DNA of 16,414 nucleotides from an uncultured Clostridia bacterium (GTDB lineage Bacteria > Bacillota > Clostridia > Oscillospirales > Acutalibacteraceae). The stretch lies in contig CALGGQ010000015.1 of assembly GCA_937915775.1 (NCBI GenBank), positions 1-16,414 on the forward strand, read 5' to 3'. Within the stretch, counting starts at the first letter, position 1. Each line of letters opens with the position of its first letter. Shown in pieces: positions 14,320 through 16,414 of this stretch. A program made the translations under genes and the position numbers. The notes under the pieces are model-generated. The model ran no database searches. It was given only the letters and a program-made list of their open reading frames with translations, and was not told the DNA's origin.

Positions 14320-15093
14320 TTACGGTGCGTTGACAATCCATTCGTGCGCCGGGTCGTTGATGCGGGTTTTGTCCCACGGGTCGCCGGGAAGGTGGCGAAT
14401 CAGCCATACGTAGTACATCTCGTAGCACGGGGCAGTCACCTGCTGGTGCGCATTGCCGCCGCGGATACACAGGCAGTCGCCGTGCTCCGTCTTATACGGC
14501 GTATCGCCCTCAAAGCCGGCACCGAAGCCCTGCGACGGGTTGAACTGATAATAATACAGCTCCGGCTGCGGATGATGGTGCGGCGGATAGGACGACCAGC
14601 GGCCGGGCTGGTTGAACACCTCGCCCATCACCATATTGGAATACGGCGCGTTATCGAGATCAAACATGGTGGAGACGATACGGTAGCCCGTGCCCTCCCA
14701 CTGACCTTTGCCGAAATGCTGATACAGGCAGTTATCGGGGTTATAAAACTGCGGCGCCCACGTTTTTTCGTTATCCGTCATCTGTACGAGCACCTCGCTG
14801 GCCTCCAGCGCGGTAACGGCTGCCGGCGTGCCGTGGGAAAAATGCACGGCAAAGGGCGTTTTCTGAAACGGATTTTCACGCGCGCAGACCTCGTCGACGG
14901 TATCGCCGACGGTAAAGCGCACCTTGCCGGAAAGCAGCAGAATTGCCGTTTCGTTTTCCGTTTCGTTAACGCTCAGCGTTTCGCCCTGCTGCAGCTTTTT
15001 GACGTAGATATCCATCAGCATATCGGCGTTGACGCCGTTTCTTTCGCACAGGATTTTTTTGCCGTTTTCATCATATTGCGGTTTGTAAAGCAT
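14320..15093 (-). CDS. IolB-like 5-deoxy-glucuronate isomerase
   Basis: A 257-residue protein of the KduI/IolB double-cupin family. IolB converts 5-deoxy-D-glucuronate to 5-dehydro-2-deoxy-D-gluconate in myo-inositol catabolism. Seen here are the N-terminal cupin (ETAILLLSGKVRF, KTPFAVHFSHGTPAAVTA) and a C-terminal cupin with SSYPPHHHPQPELYYYQF, in which H172, H174 and E178 with the later H216 (GGNAHQQV) form the metal site. NPSQGFGAGF and the C-terminal DPAHEWI are also typical of IolB. The length is slightly below the usual 270. Start ATG 15093 has AAGGAGA upstream. It begins 12 bases after nadC ends and is presumably cotranscribed with the NAD genes, which is unexpected. No other inositol gene is in view, so a different uronate-like substrate is possible. 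Confidence 0.85.
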   Translation of the reverse strand: MLYKPQYDENGKKILCERNGVNADMLMDIYVKKLQQGETLSVNETENETAILLLSGKVRFTVGDTVDEVCARENPFQKTPFAVHFSHGTPAAVTALEASEVLVQMTDNEKTWAPQFYNPDNCLYQHFGKGQWEGTGYRIVSTMFDLDNAPYSNMVMGEVFNQPGRWSSYPPHHHPQPELYYYQFNPSQGFGAGFEGDTPYKTEHGDCLCIRGGNAHQQVTAPCYEMYYVWLIRHLPGDPWDKTRINDPAHEWIVNAP

Positions 15094-15104
15094 CGTAATT
15101 CTCC

Positions 15105-15962
15105 TTATTCAATGGGTCTGAGGTTTTTCAGGCTGATATCCATAATCGGTGCGGAATGGGTGAGCGCACCGCAGGAGACGAAGTCCACGCCGATAGCGGC
15201 GATTTCCTTTAAGCGCTCCTTGGTGACGTTGCCGCTGCACTCGGTTTCAGCTCTGCCGTCTATCATCGCAACAGCCTTCTTCATCGTCTCGTTATCCATA
15301 TTATCGAGCATAATGATGTCCGCGCCGGCAGCCAGCGCCTCCGCCACCTGCTCCAGCGTTTCGGTTTCAATCTCAATTTTCCGCACAAACGGCGCATACG
15401 CCTTTGCCAGCTCAATCGCTTTCGTCACGGAGCCGGCTGCGCCGATATGGTTATCCTTGAGCAGAACGCCGTCCGAAAGGTTATAGCGGTGGTTTGTGCC
15501 GCCGCCAACCTTGACGGCATGCTTTTCAAACGGGCGCATATTCGGCGTCGTCTTTCTGGTATCAAGCAGGACGGTTTTAGTGCCCTTCAGCTCGTCTGCG
15601 TATTCTCTGGTTATTGTGGCGATACCGCTCATCCGCTGCAGATAATTGAGCGCCGTGCGCTCGCCGGACAGCAGCGCCTTAATATCGCCGTATATGACAC
15701 CGATAACCTCGCCCTTTTCAACGAAATCGCCGTCCTGATGCGCGGTTTCAAAGCGGCTGTTTTCATCGAGCAGCTCGAAGGTTCTGGCAAACACATCCAG
15801 CCCGCAGATAACGCCGCTCTGCTTGCAGATTAAATCCGCCCTGCCCTGCCTGTTTTCAGGCATCACGGCGTTGGTGGACACGTCCTCAGAGGTGATATCC
15901 TCCTGCAGCGTGTTCAGAATATAGCGGTCAATGTTCAGCTTCATCGTTACACCACTTATCAT
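15105..15962 (-). CDS. nadC: Nicotinate-nucleotide diphosphorylase (quinolinate phosphoribosyltransferase)
   Basis: NadC joins quinolinate and PRPP to give nicotinate mononucleotide, CO2 and pyrophosphate, the third step of de novo NAD synthesis, in the cytoplasm. The protein (285 residues, or 279 from the second ATG) is the standard length. It carries all the family blocks: QEDITSEDVST near the N-terminus, GERTALNYLQRMSGIAT, LDTRKTTPNMRPFEKHAVK, GGGTNHRYNLSDGVLLKDNH with its substrate-binding residues, IEIETETLEQ, and DIIMLDNM. Two starts are possible. ATG 15962 overlaps nadB by 35 bases and has AGGGA nearby; ATG 15944 gives MKLNIDRYIL, closer to where NadC proteins usually begin. It follows nadB in the operon, the usual Clostridia order. 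No upstream control region is in the window. Confidence 0.96.
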   Translation of the reverse strand: MISGVTMKLNIDRYILNTLQEDITSEDVSTNAVMPENRQGRADLICKQSGVICGLDVFARTFELLDENSRFETAHQDGDFVEKGEVIGVIYGDIKALLSGERTALNYLQRMSGIATITREYADELKGTKTVLLDTRKTTPNMRPFEKHAVKVGGGTNHRYNLSDGVLLKDNHIGAAGSVTKAIELAKAYAPFVRKIEIETETLEQVAEALAAGADIIMLDNMDNETMKKAVAMIDGRAETECSGNVTKERLKEIAAIGVDFVSCGALTHSAPIMDISLKNLRPIE

Positions 15963-16414
15963 AAAATTCCCTGTCCTTTCTCTTGATATCCTCCATAATG
16001 AGTGCGCGAAATTCCTGCTGGATTTCCGGCAGCGGCGGATACGCCGTCAGATCAAACGGCGGCATTTCATCGCTTTTCACGCTTTTATCCTTGGCAATAT
16101 AATCCGCAGCGCGCTTGGCAAATACCAGGCTTTCCAGCAGCGAATTGGAAGCCAGACGGTTTTTGCCGTGAACACCGCTGCACGCGGTTTCACCGACGGC
16201 AAAGAGGTGCTTCATAGAGGTGAGCCCGTTGATATCCGCCTTGACGCCGCCCATCATATAGTGCTGCGCAGGGGTTACCGGCACCTTGTCCTTTGTGATG
16301 TCATAGCCCTCATTCATACAGGCTTCAAAAATATTCGGGAAGCGCTCAGCGGCCTCCTCACTCGTCATATTCGGCAGCGTCAGATACACATGGTCGGTGC
16401 CGAATTTTTTCATT
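15928..16414 (-). CDS. nadB: L-aspartate oxidase, C-terminal part (5' end outside window)
   Basis: NadB is the FAD enzyme that oxidises L-aspartate to iminoaspartate, which NadA then condenses to quinolinate. The window contains the last 160 or so codons; the frame is open at the window edge, so the M at 16413 is internal. The segment FGTDHVYLTLPNM, the substrate-site block PVTPAQHYMMGGVK and the FAD-binding LFAVGETACSGVHGKNRLAS, with SNSLLESLVFAKRAA, identify the family clearly. After that block only about 60 residues remain, ending in REFYDKWCNDEAEH, so the helical C-terminal domain of long NadB enzymes is missing; this short form is known in Clostridia. The gene overlaps nadC. The rest of the operon (nadA and a possible regulator) would lie to the right of the window. 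Confidence 0.96.
   Translation of the reverse strand, partial: MKKFGTDHVYLTLPNMTSEEAAERFPNIFEACMNEGYDITKDKVPVTPAQHYMMGGVKADINGLTSMKHLFAVGETACSGVHGKNRLASNSLLESLVFAKRAADYIAKDKSVKSDEMPPFDLTAYPPLPEIQQEFRALIMEDIKRKDREFYDKWCNDEAEH

Noticed and set aside
14314..15486. Open frame of 390 codons on the plus strand opposite iolB and nadC
   Set aside because: It runs antisense through two genes with full family motifs, has no ribosome site and gives a composition (arginine- and histidine-rich) typical of a complementary-strand shadow.
14314..16217. Riboswitch or regulator site for the NAD operon
   Set aside because: The 5' end of nadB is outside the window, so any leader RNA or NrtR/NiaR-type operator cannot be seen here.

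Overview
This window looks like a chromosomal segment of an anaerobic, Gram-positive Clostridia-type bacterium, most likely a gut Oscillospiraceae/Ruminococcaceae or Lachnospiraceae relative. The evidence is moderate: base composition is close to balanced, genes are tightly overlapped with AGGAG-like ribosome sites, the L-aspartate oxidase is the short form, there is a LicD-containing surface polysaccharide cluster, and an intergenic element resembles the dispersed palindromic repeats of Clostridia genomes. Nothing in the window fixes a species.

Positions 1-11219, all on the plus strand, are the distal part of a surface polysaccharide (capsule or wall glycan) operon. In order it holds the end of a GT4 glycosyltransferase, a second GT4, a membrane acyltransferase broken by a frameshift, a SPASM-type radical SAM enzyme, two more GT4 enzymes, an intact membrane acyltransferase, a capsular-synthesis (PF05704-like) sugar transferase, a LicD-family phosphotransferase, a Wzy/ligase-like polytopic membrane protein and a GT2 glycosyltransferase. 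Most genes overlap or are separated by under 15 bases, which indicates one translationally coupled transcript. The only wider gap (10126-10178) carries a perfect 10-bp hairpin. A shared bidirectional terminator at 11221-11259 closes the operon. The set describes assembly of a repeat unit by glycosyltransferases, decoration by O-acyl and phospho groups, and polymerisation. No flippase, priming transferase or nucleotide-sugar gene is visible, so the locus must continue upstream of position 1.

Positions 11258-12971, on the minus strand, are a two-gene operon with its own near-consensus sigma-A promoter. It encodes an iron-type alcohol dehydrogenase whose sequence recalls phosphonoacetaldehyde reductases, and a PHP-domain metallo-phosphoesterase. 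Beside a LicD gene this suggests, but does not prove, that a phosphonate or similar two-carbon phospho-substituent is attached to the glycan.

Positions 13104-13859, on the plus strand and divergent from that operon, encode a six-transmembrane voltage-gated potassium channel with a complete TSVGYGD filter and a very regular S4 helix. Positions 13860-14319 are non-coding and hold a minus-directed terminator-like hairpin, a palindromic MITE-like element of about 225 bp, and an 18-bp perfect hairpin.

Positions 14320-16414, on the minus strand, are the end of a NAD biosynthesis operon: nadB (its 5' part lies beyond the window) and nadC, followed 12 bases later by an iolB-like 5-deoxy-glucuronate isomerase gene that has no other inositol genes in view.
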